A stretch of 17,058 bases of DNA from JBDRKE01 sp043814315 (GCA_043814315.1 JBDRKE010000002.1:1-17058); one strand, 5' to 3'; shown: positions 1 to 7,519, numbered from the stretch's first letter. Numbers and translations are program-made. The notes: generated by a model not told the origin, from the letters alone.

Positions 1-4
1 GGGA

Positions 5-39
5 TCAATTTGCTGAATCTGCTATAGCGGGCAAATTGA
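5..39. repeat. 9-bp inverted repeat before the first small ORF
   Basis: TCAATTTGC (5-13) is repeated in perfect inversion as GCAAATTGA (31-39), with 17 nt between the arms. The spacer itself holds the 8-nt palindrome GCTATAGC (21-28). The right arm touches the ribosome binding site (GAGGAGG, 38-44) of the small ORF that starts at 50. A folded RNA could affect access to that site, or the DNA could be an operator. There is no U-run after it, so it is not a standard terminator. The window begins four bases upstream, so its wider context is unknown. Confidence 0.45.
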
Positions 40-49
40 GGAGGCAAAA

Positions 50-139
50 ATGATTATGTGGTTAGGGGTTGTTCTCTTGATTGTCGTTGTTATATTTTTG
101 GCGAAAAAAGGCGGCGGTTGTTGTTCCGGTAAAAAATAA
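50..139 (+). CDS. 29-residue single-pass membrane peptide with Gly/Cys-rich tail
   Basis: An ATG follows a strong GAGGAGG ribosome binding site with 5 nt spacing. The product is 29 residues. About 17 hydrophobic residues after MIMW form one likely membrane helix, followed by AKKGGGCCSGKK, a basic, glycine-rich tail with a Cys-Cys pair. By the positive-inside rule the tail should face the cytoplasm. I do not recognise a family. The layout recalls the very small membrane proteins with cysteine-rich tails found beside transporters, but no transporter is visible here because the window starts just upstream. A paired-cysteine tail could bind metal or form a disulfide; that is a guess. The good ribosome binding site, together with the sharp change from hydrophobic to charged sequence, argues that it is real. 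Confidence 0.6.
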   Translation: MIMWLGVVLLIVVVIFLAKKGGGCCSGKK

Positions 140-213
140 TCATTCCTTCCATAGCCGGTCATGACCTTTAACCCTTCTGTTTAAGCGAGGGGCACCCAGA
201 CCTTCCGAAGGTT

Positions 214-1335
214 ATGAACGTATACTTCCAGTTCGAAAAAAAACCTCTTTTTTTCCGGGATCCGAAATATATCATATCCTGCAGAGAGCCTGCTTTGATG
301 GCTAAGTGTTTCCAGGATATCGAACAGGCGCTTAAACAAGGATATTATGCGGCGGGTTTTTTTTCTTATGAGGCCGGGTATTGTTTTGAAGAGAAGTTGC
401 GCGAGGAGAAGGAGTATGATTTTCCTCTCATGGCCATGGGGCTTTACGAGCCGCCTCTGAAGAAGGGTTCGGTTGATAGAAAGGCGTTTCTTCCCTGTGA
501 AGTTAAAGACCTGCGGCTGAATATATCTTTGCAGGATTACAGCGCCAATATCCGCGCCATCCGCGACTCTATTGCCAAAGGGGATGTGTATCAAATCACT
601 TATTGCATAAAGTTATTGTTTGGCTTTCAGGGGGATCCATTTTCTTTTTACAGGTTGTTATTGCGGGAGCAGCCCGTGCCCTATCCGGCCTACATCGAAA
701 CAGACCGGTTTTCCATCCTTTCTCTTTCTCCGGAGATGTTCATCAAAAAAGAAGCTACTCATGTAGAGGCCAAGCCCATGAAGGGCACCTGGCCGCGGGG
801 CCATCATGTCCTATCCGATTTTCTGGAGCGCTTACGCTTTCAGCATGACGGCAAGAACAGGGCAGAGAACGTGATGATTGCCGACCTTTTAAGGAATGAC
901 TTAGGCCGGATAGGGCTGCATATCAGAACACCCAGGCTTTTTGAAGTGGCGAAATATAGAACCCTGTATCAGATGACTTCGACGGTAACGGGCCGCGTGG
1001 ATAAAAACATATCCCTCTTTGGACTTTTTGCCTCTCTTTTTCCATCGGGCTCTGTTACCGGCGCGCCCAAGATACGCGCCATGGAGATTATCAGAGAATT
1101 AGAGAGAGAAAAGCGCCATATTTATACGGGCGCCATCGGCTACATCACACCCGAGAAAAACCTCTTTTTTAACATTCCTATACGTACGATTCTGATCCGC
1201 CAAGAAACGGCCGAGATGGGCATAGGGGGCGGTATCGTATGGGATTCTACGCCTCAAGGGGAATGGGAGGAAGGCCTGCTCAAGGCGCAGTTTGTTACGG
1301 GGATGCCGCGCCATCTCCGAAGCCTTTACAAATAG
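214..1335 (+). CDS. pabB: Aminodeoxychorismate synthase component I (PabB)
   Basis: A 373-residue chorismate-binding enzyme. PabB converts chorismate plus ammonia (from a PabA glutamine amidotransferase) to 4-amino-4-deoxychorismate, on the way to p-aminobenzoate and folate, in the cytoplasm. Visible motifs are KPMKGT (187-192), whose Lys190 matches the lysine of the PIKGT motif that separates PabB from anthranilate synthase TrpE (PIAGT); ENVMIADLLRNDLGRI (218-233); SGSVTGAPKIRAMEII (278-293); and GIGGGIVWDS (336-345). It is shorter than E. coli PabB (about 450), as in the compact bacterial form. The ATG at 214 is the only ATG, GTG or TTG before the in-frame stop at 169, though its GAAGG sits only 2 nt upstream. 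No pabA or pabC is adjacent. The 3' end carries the promoter for the next gene, so it probably is not cotranscribed with cdaA by need. Confidence 0.9.
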   Translation: MNVYFQFEKKPLFFRDPKYIISCREPALMAKCFQDIEQALKQGYYAAGFFSYEAGYCFEEKLREEKEYDFPLMAMGLYEPPLKKGSVDRKAFLPCEVKDLRLNISLQDYSANIRAIRDSIAKGDVYQITYCIKLLFGFQGDPFSFYRLLLREQPVPYPAYIETDRFSILSLSPEMFIKKEATHVEAKPMKGTWPRGHHVLSDFLERLRFQHDGKNRAENVMIADLLRNDLGRIGLHIRTPRLFEVAKYRTLYQMTSTVTGRVDKNISLFGLFASLFPSGSVTGAPKIRAMEIIRELEREKRHIYTGAIGYITPEKNLFFNIPIRTILIRQETAEMGIGGGIVWDSTPQGEWEEGLLKAQFVTGMPRHLRSLYK

Positions 1336-1352
1336 AATATATATGATATAAT
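1325..1352 (+). promoter_or_regulatory. Sigma-70-like promoter for the cdaA-ybbR fusion gene
   Basis: TTTACA (1325-1330), a 16-bp spacer and TATAAT (1347-1352), the last preceded by TGA, which makes an extended -10 (TG-N-TATAAT). The -35 box lies inside the last codons of pabB. The start codon at 1390 is about 37 nt from the -10. The 12-mer TGATATAATAAA recurs at 16901, before the lipoprotein gene. No operator is obvious. Confidence 0.65.
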
Positions 1353-1389
1353 AAAAACATAATAAGAAATTAAGCGGGAGATTTTAGAA

Positions 1390-2838
1390 ATGACGCAAAT
1401 AATGATAAAGATAACAGGCCTGCTGGGAAGTCTTAATTTAATCAATGTGATTGATATTATCGTGATTTCGTTGTTTATATATATGGTCCTGGGGTGGCTT
1501 AAAAAAGCGAAAGCCAGGTTCATGTTTCTGGGGATGCTGACCATTGGCATTCTTTACGTGTTCGCCCGGTTTTTTCATCTGTATCTAACCACGGTGCTTT
1601 TCCAGGAATTTTTCTCAGTGGCGTTGATTATGATCGTGGTGATTTTTCAGGAAGATTTTCGTCAGTTTTTTGAGCGGGTGGCTACGCTTGAGATAACCCG
1701 TAAGCACAGAAACGTCCCCATTGACCAGAATGCCCTTATGGTCAGTAATGCCCTGGTCAATCTTTCCCGTAAGAAAATTGGTGCGCTTGTGGTCATCCAG
1801 GAAAAAGATCTCCTGGACCGCCATTTAGAGGCAGGGGTGAAGGTTGATGCGGTACTTAGCGAGGTGTTGCTTGAGAGTATTTTTGATCCGCATGTCCCCA
1901 CGCATGACGGCGCGGTAGTGGTGGACGGCAATAGGGCGGTGTATTTCGGCACGCACCTGCCGCTTTCCACGAACGTGAAAGAGATTGGACGCTTAGGCAC
2001 GCGTCATTCCGCTGCCCTGGGCCTGGTGGAACGCACGGATGCCCTATGCGTAGTGGTATCGGAGGAAAATGGGACCATATCTGTTGCTAAAGACGGCAGG
2101 ATCAGAGAACTGCCGGAGTCAACGCAGCTTTACAGCATTGTGGAGCGTTCCTACCGCACAAGATTCCCCAGAAAGCGCGAGTTCAATCCGTTTAGATTTT
2201 TGACGCACAATTTCTTCGAAAAGATTCTTGCGATTGTTCTGGCTTCTGCCTTATGGTTTGCCTTTGGCTCAAGTACCGAGATTGTCCGCCGGGATTTTAC
2301 GGTACCCATTGAATACCGCAATCTATCCGCTAAAACAGTTATAGAGGATCCCAAGCCCAATGAGGTAATCGTCACGTTAAGCGGCACGGAAAAAGAATTC
2401 AATCTCCTCAAGCCTAAGGAGCTCACGTTGTCTCTGGATACGTCAAAGATTAAATCCGGAGAAAACGTCATTACGCTCACCCCCGATTTAATAAAAAATT
2501 ACGGAAACCTTTCATTGGTAAATATTGCTCCGAAAAGCATCACGCTCCATGCGTATACCTTGGTTACGTTGCGCCTTCCCGTAGAGGTCAAGACCGAAGG
2601 CCGTGCGCCGTCAGGTGTTACCATTCTGGAGATGAAGGCAGAACCCGGAGAAATACCGCTTATTGTTCCTGATACCCTGCCGAAGGAAAAGCTGGTCGTG
2701 ACAACAGAGCCCATCCCATTAAAAGATATTTCCGGAACAATGACGGTAACGCAAAAACTGATTATCCCTGCGGATGCCCGTCTTCCTACCGATGTATCTC
2801 CTGCTATCAAGGTCATTTTCACAGCGGAAAATAAATAA
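1390..2838 (+). CDS. cdaA: Diadenylate cyclase fused to YbbR domains (CdaA-CdaR fusion)
   Basis: A 482-residue membrane protein joining two partners that are separate in Bacillota. Residues about 16-90 carry three membrane helices of the CdaA type. The DAC domain (about 105-240) shows the catalytic DGA (173-175) and GTRHSAALG (203-211). DAC enzymes join two ATP molecules into c-di-AMP at a dimer interface. A further helix (about 277-293, ILAIVLASALWFAFG) precedes two YbbR-like beta domains (about 300-388 and 391-478), which should lie outside the cytoplasmic membrane; YbbR/CdaR proteins modulate CdaA. The usual CdaA length is about 270. The canonical third residue of the RHR motif is serine here (S207), so activity is likely but not proven. 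Ribosome binding site GGGAG lies 10 nt before the ATG. The DHH gene follows after 16 nt. No glmM, its frequent neighbour, lies next to it. Confidence 0.9.
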   Translation: MTQIMIKITGLLGSLNLINVIDIIVISLFIYMVLGWLKKAKARFMFLGMLTIGILYVFARFFHLYLTTVLFQEFFSVALIMIVVIFQEDFRQFFERVATLEITRKHRNVPIDQNALMVSNALVNLSRKKIGALVVIQEKDLLDRHLEAGVKVDAVLSEVLLESIFDPHVPTHDGAVVVDGNRAVYFGTHLPLSTNVKEIGRLGTRHSAALGLVERTDALCVVVSEENGTISVAKDGRIRELPESTQLYSIVERSYRTRFPRKREFNPFRFLTHNFFEKILAIVLASALWFAFGSSTEIVRRDFTVPIEYRNLSAKTVIEDPKPNEVIVTLSGTEKEFNLLKPKELTLSLDTSKIKSGENVITLTPDLIKNYGNLSLVNIAPKSITLHAYTLVTLRLPVEVKTEGRAPSGVTILEMKAEPGEIPLIVPDTLPKEKLVVTTEPIPLKDISGTMTVTQKLIIPADARLPTDVSPAIKVIFTAENK

Positions 2839-2854
2839 CGCCTCTTGTCGACTT

Positions 2855-3811
2855 ATGGACAATATTCAAGAGATTAAACACCTGATACGTAAGGCGCAGG
2901 TTATTGTTGTCTGCGGCCATACGAATCCCGACGGAGATTCCATCGGTTCGCTTTTATCCTTAGGGTTGGGCTTGAGGAGTTTAGGCAAGCGCGTGCATAT
3001 GATAAGTCAGCAAGGTATCCCTAAGCGCTATCGCAGCCTCCCGGGGGCCTCCTGTCTTGTTAAAAACGTCACGTTGGGGCGGCTAGACCTTGCCATATCG
3101 GTTGACTGCACGTCCAAAGAGCTGTTAGGAAGCGCATGGAAGTTTTTTAAACAGGCCAAAGCCGTTTTAGAGATTGACCATCATGAATTCAGGAAGCCTT
3201 TTGGCGATAGGGCTTGGGTAGACACGAAAGCCGCAGCCGTCGGAGAGATGATATTCTTATTGCTTAAGGAATTAAAGGTTTCTGTCACTAAAGATATCGC
3301 CACCAATATGCTGGCTTCCATTATCGTCGAAACCAATTCCTTCCGTCTGCCCCATACGAATGAGCGCACTTTTAAGATTTGCGCCTCTTTGTTGGAGCGA
3401 GGCGTGGATTTTTATTCCCTCACGGATAGAATTTACTGGTCGCACACCAGAGAAGAGTTGATCCTGTCCAAGATTTGTCTTGAGAGGGCCAGATTCTTAA
3501 GCCGGGGCCGCATAGCCTGGTCGATCATCAGGAGCAAAGATTTCCGGGGCATGAGAGGCCGCGATTCGGACGTGGATGCGGTGGCGGACGAAATGCGCGC
3601 ACTAAAAGGGGTCCGTGTCGCTTTGCTCTTCAGGCAAAAAAGCCAAAAAGTGCTTCGGGTAAGCATCCGTTCCAAAGAAGGCATTGACGTGGCCAAATTC
3701 GCAGAAAGATTCGGCGGCGGAGGCCATTCGGATGTAGCCGGCTGTACCATTCCTTATCATCAGCGTTCCATAAAGAATTTTTTGCGCAGCGTCCAGACGC
3801 TTTTGGACTAG
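2855..3811 (+). CDS. DHH/DHHA1 phosphoesterase, NrnA-like (nanoRNA/pAp or pApA hydrolase)
   Basis: 318 residues, no signal peptide, cytoplasmic. The DHH domain shows HTNPDGDSIGS (22-32), VDCTS (83-87) and IDHHE (107-111); the C-terminal DHHA1 domain shows FGGGGHSDVAGC (286-297). NrnA-type enzymes use two Mn2+ ions to hydrolyse short RNAs, pAp, and in several bacteria pApA or c-di-AMP. Standing directly behind a c-di-AMP synthase, it is a natural candidate for turnover of that signal, though nanoRNA degradation is equally consistent. The motif usually written DTGSF reads ETNSF (159-163), placing Glu where the metal-binding Asp is expected. I chose the ATG at 2855: the open frame runs back to 2774, but those 27 codons overlap the end of cdaA and do not resemble the family. 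No clear ribosome binding site is seen, so coupling to the upstream stop is likely. Confidence 0.85.
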   Translation: MDNIQEIKHLIRKAQVIVVCGHTNPDGDSIGSLLSLGLGLRSLGKRVHMISQQGIPKRYRSLPGASCLVKNVTLGRLDLAISVDCTSKELLGSAWKFFKQAKAVLEIDHHEFRKPFGDRAWVDTKAAAVGEMIFLLLKELKVSVTKDIATNMLASIIVETNSFRLPHTNERTFKICASLLERGVDFYSLTDRIYWSHTREELILSKICLERARFLSRGRIAWSIIRSKDFRGMRGRDSDVDAVADEMRALKGVRVALLFRQKSQKVLRVSIRSKEGIDVAKFAERFGGGGHSDVAGCTIPYHQRSIKNFLRSVQTLLD

Positions 3812-3845
3812 ATAGATCCTGAAAGAAAGAGAGAGGGGGGATTTT

Positions 3846-4832
3846 GTGGAAACCGTAGATTTTGGCGTAGGCTGGCCTGTAGAGGGAGAAGAAAACGATC
3901 CTTTTATCAGCACCCTCAGATCCGAATGCGAGGCGCGCAAACTCAAATTTATTTTCATTGATGAAAAATTGATTAAGGCCTTAAGCAGTAAAATCAAAAA
4001 AGGTGAATTTAAATTAAAGTTCTATCTGGATATGGCCTCGGAGACATTTGACCTCGAAGATGAGTTCATCAAATTTGCCTATATCCTGAAAGATTCGGGC
4101 GCCCGGATTGTGGCGGATCCGGACGATGTAAAAGCCGCCGCAGATAAATCCATCACCCATTTTGACCTGGCCAGGGCGCATGTCCCGGTGCCGTTTACGG
4201 TTCTGATCAGGAATTGGGAGCCTACGCGCAAGCTCACCGACGAGGAGAAGAAGGGCTTGGGGATCCCCTTTGTTATAAAACCCGCTTTAGGATACGGCCA
4301 AAAGGGCGTGAAGATTATCGACCAGAAATCCACTCTCAAAGAGATTGCCGAGGCGCGCAAGTTCAGCCACGGAGACAATTTTTTATTACAGGAATACATC
4401 GAGTGCAAGGAATGGGGGGGCGACCCGGCGTGGTTTAGGGTGTTTCATCTTTTCGGAGAAATCATTCCCTGCTGGTGGCATCCCCAGACGCACGTGTACC
4501 GGCACGTGACGCTTAAAGAGATGCATGAATTTTCGCTTTTGCCCCTTGTGCGCGTGACCACGGAGATCGCCAGAATCACGCGTATAGACTGGTTTTCCTG
4601 CGAGATCGCCGTCAGCGAGAGCGACGGGCAATTTGTCACCGTTGATTACATGAATGACCAGTGCGCCATTAATCCCCAATCAAAATACAAAGACGGGGTG
4701 CCGGATGATCTGATCGTGCATATAGCCGAGAGATTGGTGGATAAGGCCTGGCAGTACATTAGGGGCAAGTTTACGCTCTCTCACCGGGCGATATGGCTGC
4801 CCAAGATTCAGGTGAAGGATGAAAATGTATAA
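3846..4832 (+). CDS. ATP-grasp ligase of unknown substrate
   Basis: 328 residues, starting with GTG five bases after a GGGGGG-type ribosome binding site (3835-3840). ATP-grasp enzymes join a carboxylate to an amine or thiol through an acyl phosphate. The signature is readable: IPFVIKPALGYGQKGV (140-155) with the ATP-binding Lys145 and glycine loop, LLQEYIE (180-186) with hinge-region acidic residues, then CEIAV (252-256) and VTVDYMNDQ (264-272) with the metal-binding Glu253, Asp267 and Asn270. Residues 1-90 would form the N-terminal alpha/beta domain. No signal peptide, so cytoplasmic. Its end overlaps the LD-carboxypeptidase start by 14 bases, so the two are translated together, pointing to a peptide or amino-acid substrate. 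It is not close enough to Ddl, RimK or CphA for me to name it. Confidence 0.75.
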   Translation: METVDFGVGWPVEGEENDPFISTLRSECEARKLKFIFIDEKLIKALSSKIKKGEFKLKFYLDMASETFDLEDEFIKFAYILKDSGARIVADPDDVKAAADKSITHFDLARAHVPVPFTVLIRNWEPTRKLTDEEKKGLGIPFVIKPALGYGQKGVKIIDQKSTLKEIAEARKFSHGDNFLLQEYIECKEWGGDPAWFRVFHLFGEIIPCWWHPQTHVYRHVTLKEMHEFSLLPLVRVTTEIARITRIDWFSCEIAVSESDGQFVTVDYMNDQCAINPQSKYKDGVPDDLIVHIAERLVDKAWQYIRGKFTLSHRAIWLPKIQVKDENV

Positions 4833-5775
4833 ATTGAAAGCGGTCAAAAAGCCATATCGTCTTAGGAGAGGAGATACCATCGGTATTGTTGCCCCGGCCT
4901 GGTCCTTTGATCCGGAAAAATTCAAGATTGGCGTAGAACAATTAAAGGTGATGGGCTTTAAGGTGAAGTATGATAATACGATCTTCAGCAAATACTGGTC
5001 CATGGCAGGATACGACAGGGAGAGAGCGGCGCAGATCAACCGCATGTTCGCCAATAAAGAAATAAAAGCGATATTCTGCGCCAAGGCCGGATACGGTTCC
5101 ATCCGTACGATCCCCTATCTGGACAAAAATATCATCCGAAAGAACCCCAAGATCTTTGTCGGCTATAGTGATATTACTATCCTGTTTTATTACCTTCATA
5201 AGGTCGGCCGCATGGTCGTCTTTCACGGCCCGGTGGTATCCGATGAGATCCATAAGGGAATGAGCGCGATCAGCCTTGACTATTTGATGCTGGCGTTGAC
5301 TCAAACCTCTCCCCTGGGTGAAATGCGTTTTCCCAGCCTTAAGATTTTAAAGCCCGGTAAGGCCACCGGCATCTTGATCGGCGGCAACATGTCCATGCTG
5401 GAGAGCGCCATCGGCACCCCCTACGACATAGATACGGATAATAAAATCCTTTTCTTGGAGGATATCGGAGAAGACCTGGAGGTCATTGATAATTATATTA
5501 TGCACCTGAAGCTGGCAGGAAAGCTTAAAAAAATAAAGGGTATTATTTTTGGCAGGATGATGGATTGCGTGGATCACTCCGGAAAGGAATACACGGTCCG
5601 GGATATTCTCGAGGATGCCTTGCGCGATGTGAATGTCCCTATCGTCTACGGTTTTCCTTCGGGGCACAGAGATACGGATGCGTCGGATATCAATATTACG
5701 CTGCCGCTGGGTATTTCTGTTACGCTGGATGCAGAGCAGCCGGTTTTGTTTATCAATGAATCCGGGGTGCGCTAA
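4819..5775 (+). CDS. LD-carboxypeptidase, peptidase family S66 (LdcA/MccF-like)
   Basis: 318 residues. Family S66 serine peptidases cut the L,D bond between meso-diaminopimelate and D-Ala in cytoplasmic murein tetrapeptides (LdcA), or inactivate peptide-nucleotide antibiotics (MccF). The catalytic set is visible: VGYSDIT (114-120) with nucleophile Ser117, LFLEDIGED (211-219) with Glu214, and FPSGHRDT (279-286) with His283. IGGNMSMLESAIGTPYD (187-203) is the family's central motif. Length is normal and there is no signal peptide. Two starts are possible: 4819 (4 nt after AGGTG) or 4825 (6 nt after GAAGG); they differ by two residues. It overlaps the ATP-grasp gene and is followed by trkH after 9 nt. 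Recycling of wall peptides is the likelier role; MccF-type immunity cannot be excluded. Confidence 0.88.
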   Translation: MKMYKLKAVKKPYRLRRGDTIGIVAPAWSFDPEKFKIGVEQLKVMGFKVKYDNTIFSKYWSMAGYDRERAAQINRMFANKEIKAIFCAKAGYGSIRTIPYLDKNIIRKNPKIFVGYSDITILFYYLHKVGRMVVFHGPVVSDEIHKGMSAISLDYLMLALTQTSPLGEMRFPSLKILKPGKATGILIGGNMSMLESAIGTPYDIDTDNKILFLEDIGEDLEVIDNYIMHLKLAGKLKKIKGIIFGRMMDCVDHSGKEYTVRDILEDALRDVNVPIVYGFPSGHRDTDASDINITLPLGISVTLDAEQPVLFINESGVR

Positions 5776-5784
5776 AGCTCAACT

Positions 5785-7446
5785 ATGAAAAAAATAGATT
5801 ATTTTATCGGGATCGTAGCGCTTTTTGCTTTTCTTCTCTTGATGGCAGAGCTCAGTTCTCTGTTGAGAGCGTATGCCGAGATCCTGCATATGGCGAACCT
5901 GGCCATTCTTCTTTTATTTATCGCAGATGTGGTTTTAAGGTTTTTCTTGAGTCAAGATAAAAAGAAGCATCTGCGAGGGAACTGGTTTGATCTTATCGTC
6001 TTTGTCCCCCTCATACGATTCATGGGGGGGATTGAGCAGACGCCGTTTTTTGTTATAGTTTGGCAGGTGGTGATCATCCTGATGCTGGTTTCAAGAGTGA
6101 GAAGAGCTAATAAGCTTGTAACTCTTTTAAGCCTTAAGCCGGCACAGTTGATGGTGACCAGTTTTTCCTTCGCTATAGGGATGGGCGCCATTCTGCTTAT
6201 GTTGCCGGCTGCAAGTGCGTCGGGAGACAGGACTTCTCTCGTCGATGCCTTGTTTACGGCAACCTCGGCCACCTGTGTCACGGGATTGGTCGTTAAAGGT
6301 ACGGCCAGCCACTTTAGTTTTTTTGGCCAGGCCGTCATCCTTTCCCTGATTCAAATCGGCGGATTAGGCATCATGACTTTTTCCGTCTCTTTGGCGCTGC
6401 TGCTGCGTAAACGCCTGGAGATGCAGCGCCAGATTGTGATGCGGGATGTTTTGGATCAGGATACCCTGCTGAGCGTCAGAGGCCTTACCGTGTTTATTGT
6501 CAAGATGACCGTGGCCTTCGAACTCATCGGCGCCGCCCTTCTTTTTATCCTCTGGAAAGACAATTTCACAAGCAAACCTTTAACCGCTTATTACGCTCTG
6601 TTTCATTCCGTTTCGGCGTTTTGTAACGCGGGATTCTCTACGTTTAACGACAGTTTGATGAGATTTTCCGGCGATATCGGGACCAACATCACCATCATGG
6701 CGCTCATCATTTCAGGAGGCCTGGGCTTTACGGTCATCAAGGACCTGATCGACCGCATCAGGAGGAAGAAAGCAGCCAGATTCCGGGTCCAGACCAAGAT
6801 TGTTTTAGCCGCCAGTTTCCTATTCATCGTCGCGGGGGCCTTGGGTTTTTATCTGCTGGAAGCCCACCATTCCTTAGTGGGCCTGGGGATGAAGGACAGG
6901 ATTCTTGTTTCGCTGTTTCAATCCGTGGCTTCCAGGACCGCCGGTTTTAACACCTGCGACATATCTGCTTTATCATCCGCAACGCTTTTTATGGTCATTG
7001 TCCTGATGTTCATCGGAGGTTCTCCCGGCTCAACGGCAGGAGGGATTAAGACAACGACGGTGGCCGTGCTGTGGGCGGCTATCGTCAGCGGCTTCAAGCA
7101 GAAGGAACATTGCGAGCTCCACAGAAGGACGATTCCTTTTGTTGTCGTTCGTAAGGCTATCAGCCTGGTGCTTATTTCGCTTGTTATCGTGGCTTCGTTT
7201 TTTTTGTTATTATTATATATCGAGCAGGAAAAGTTTAGCGCCTTAATGTTTGAGGCGGTGAGTGCTTTCGGGACAGTGGGCCTTTCAACAGGTGTGACGG
7301 CGCTCCTTTCGGGAAAAGGCAAGATCGTCCTGACCCTGCTGATGTTTATCGGGAGGCTGGGTCCTTTGACAATCACGTATGCCTTCATGCAGCCAAGAAA
7401 GCCGGCCAGGTATATGTATGCCGAAGAGAGGGTGATGATAGGATAA
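5785..7446 (+). CDS. TrkH/KtrB-family K+ transporter with voltage-sensor-like N-terminus
   Basis: A 553-residue membrane protein. From about residue 120 it is a TrkH/KtrB pore: four pore loops in one chain, each with its filter glycine, at FTATSATCVTGL (157-168, Gly167), FHSVSAFCNAGFST (273-286, Gly283), FQSVASRTAGFNT (378-390, Gly387) and FEAVSAFGTVGLST (489-502, Gly499). GGSPGSTAGGIKTTT (411-425) is the flexible gating loop of the third repeat. It should take up K+ (possibly Na+ dependent) through the inner membrane under control of an RCK ring. The first 115 residues are extra: about four helices including DVVLRF (48-53), NWFDLIVFVPL (66-76) and an arginine-rich SRVRRANK (103-110), an order like S2-S3-S4 of a voltage sensor. 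Similar extensions occur in TrkH proteins of other phyla, so this is not unique. No clear ribosome binding site. Confidence 0.9.
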   Translation: MKKIDYFIGIVALFAFLLLMAELSSLLRAYAEILHMANLAILLLFIADVVLRFFLSQDKKKHLRGNWFDLIVFVPLIRFMGGIEQTPFFVIVWQVVIILMLVSRVRRANKLVTLLSLKPAQLMVTSFSFAIGMGAILLMLPAASASGDRTSLVDALFTATSATCVTGLVVKGTASHFSFFGQAVILSLIQIGGLGIMTFSVSLALLLRKRLEMQRQIVMRDVLDQDTLLSVRGLTVFIVKMTVAFELIGAALLFILWKDNFTSKPLTAYYALFHSVSAFCNAGFSTFNDSLMRFSGDIGTNITIMALIISGGLGFTVIKDLIDRIRRKKAARFRVQTKIVLAASFLFIVAGALGFYLLEAHHSLVGLGMKDRILVSLFQSVASRTAGFNTCDISALSSATLFMVIVLMFIGGSPGSTAGGIKTTTVAVLWAAIVSGFKQKEHCELHRRTIPFVVVRKAISLVLISLVIVASFFLLLLYIEQEKFSALMFEAVSAFGTVGLSTGVTALLSGKGKIVLTLLMFIGRLGPLTITYAFMQPRKPARYMYAEERVMIG

Positions 7447-7453
7447 TTTTGAT

Positions 7454-7499
7454 TTCGTTAACGCTTAGGGTAACGAAACCCGTATCGTTATAGCTTAGG
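7454..7499. repeat. 15-bp direct repeat with an embedded inverted repeat, trkH-trkA gap
   Basis: TCGTTA-NN-GCTTAGG occurs at 7455-7469 and again at 7485-7499, 13 of 15 positions identical and 30 bp apart. Between them lies TAACGA (7471-7476), the inverse of TCGTTA, so TTCGTTA (7454-7460) and TAACGAA (7471-7477) can pair as a 7-bp stem. No U-run follows. It could be an operator, a processing hairpin between trkH and trkA, or a small dispersed repeat. Confidence 0.5.
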
Positions 7500-7519
7500 A
7501 TGAATAGATATAGTTTTTT

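Noticed and set aside
200..212. Near-palindrome ACCTTC-C-GAAGGT just before pabB
   Set aside because: Arms are 6 bp around a single base and overlap the ribosome binding region; too short and too common to call an operator or attenuator.
603..848. 81-codon open frame on the + strand inside pabB
   Set aside because: Out of frame within a gene with all PabB motifs; its product has no recognisable pattern, so it is a shadow.
2774..2854. 27-residue N-terminal extension of the DHH phosphoesterase
   Set aside because: The codons overlap the end of cdaA in another frame, have no family similarity by eye, and the ATG at 2855 starts where such proteins normally begin.
3846..5775. Microcin C-type biosynthesis and immunity locus
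   Set aside because: An MccF-like fold alone is weak evidence; there is no MccB-like adenylyltransferase, no precursor peptide and no exporter beside it, so wall recycling is the simpler idea.
6918..7388. 156-codon open frame on the - strand opposite trkH
   Set aside because: Lies fully opposite conserved TrkH pore-loop codons with no ribosome binding site of its own; the same applies to the other minus-strand frames in the window.
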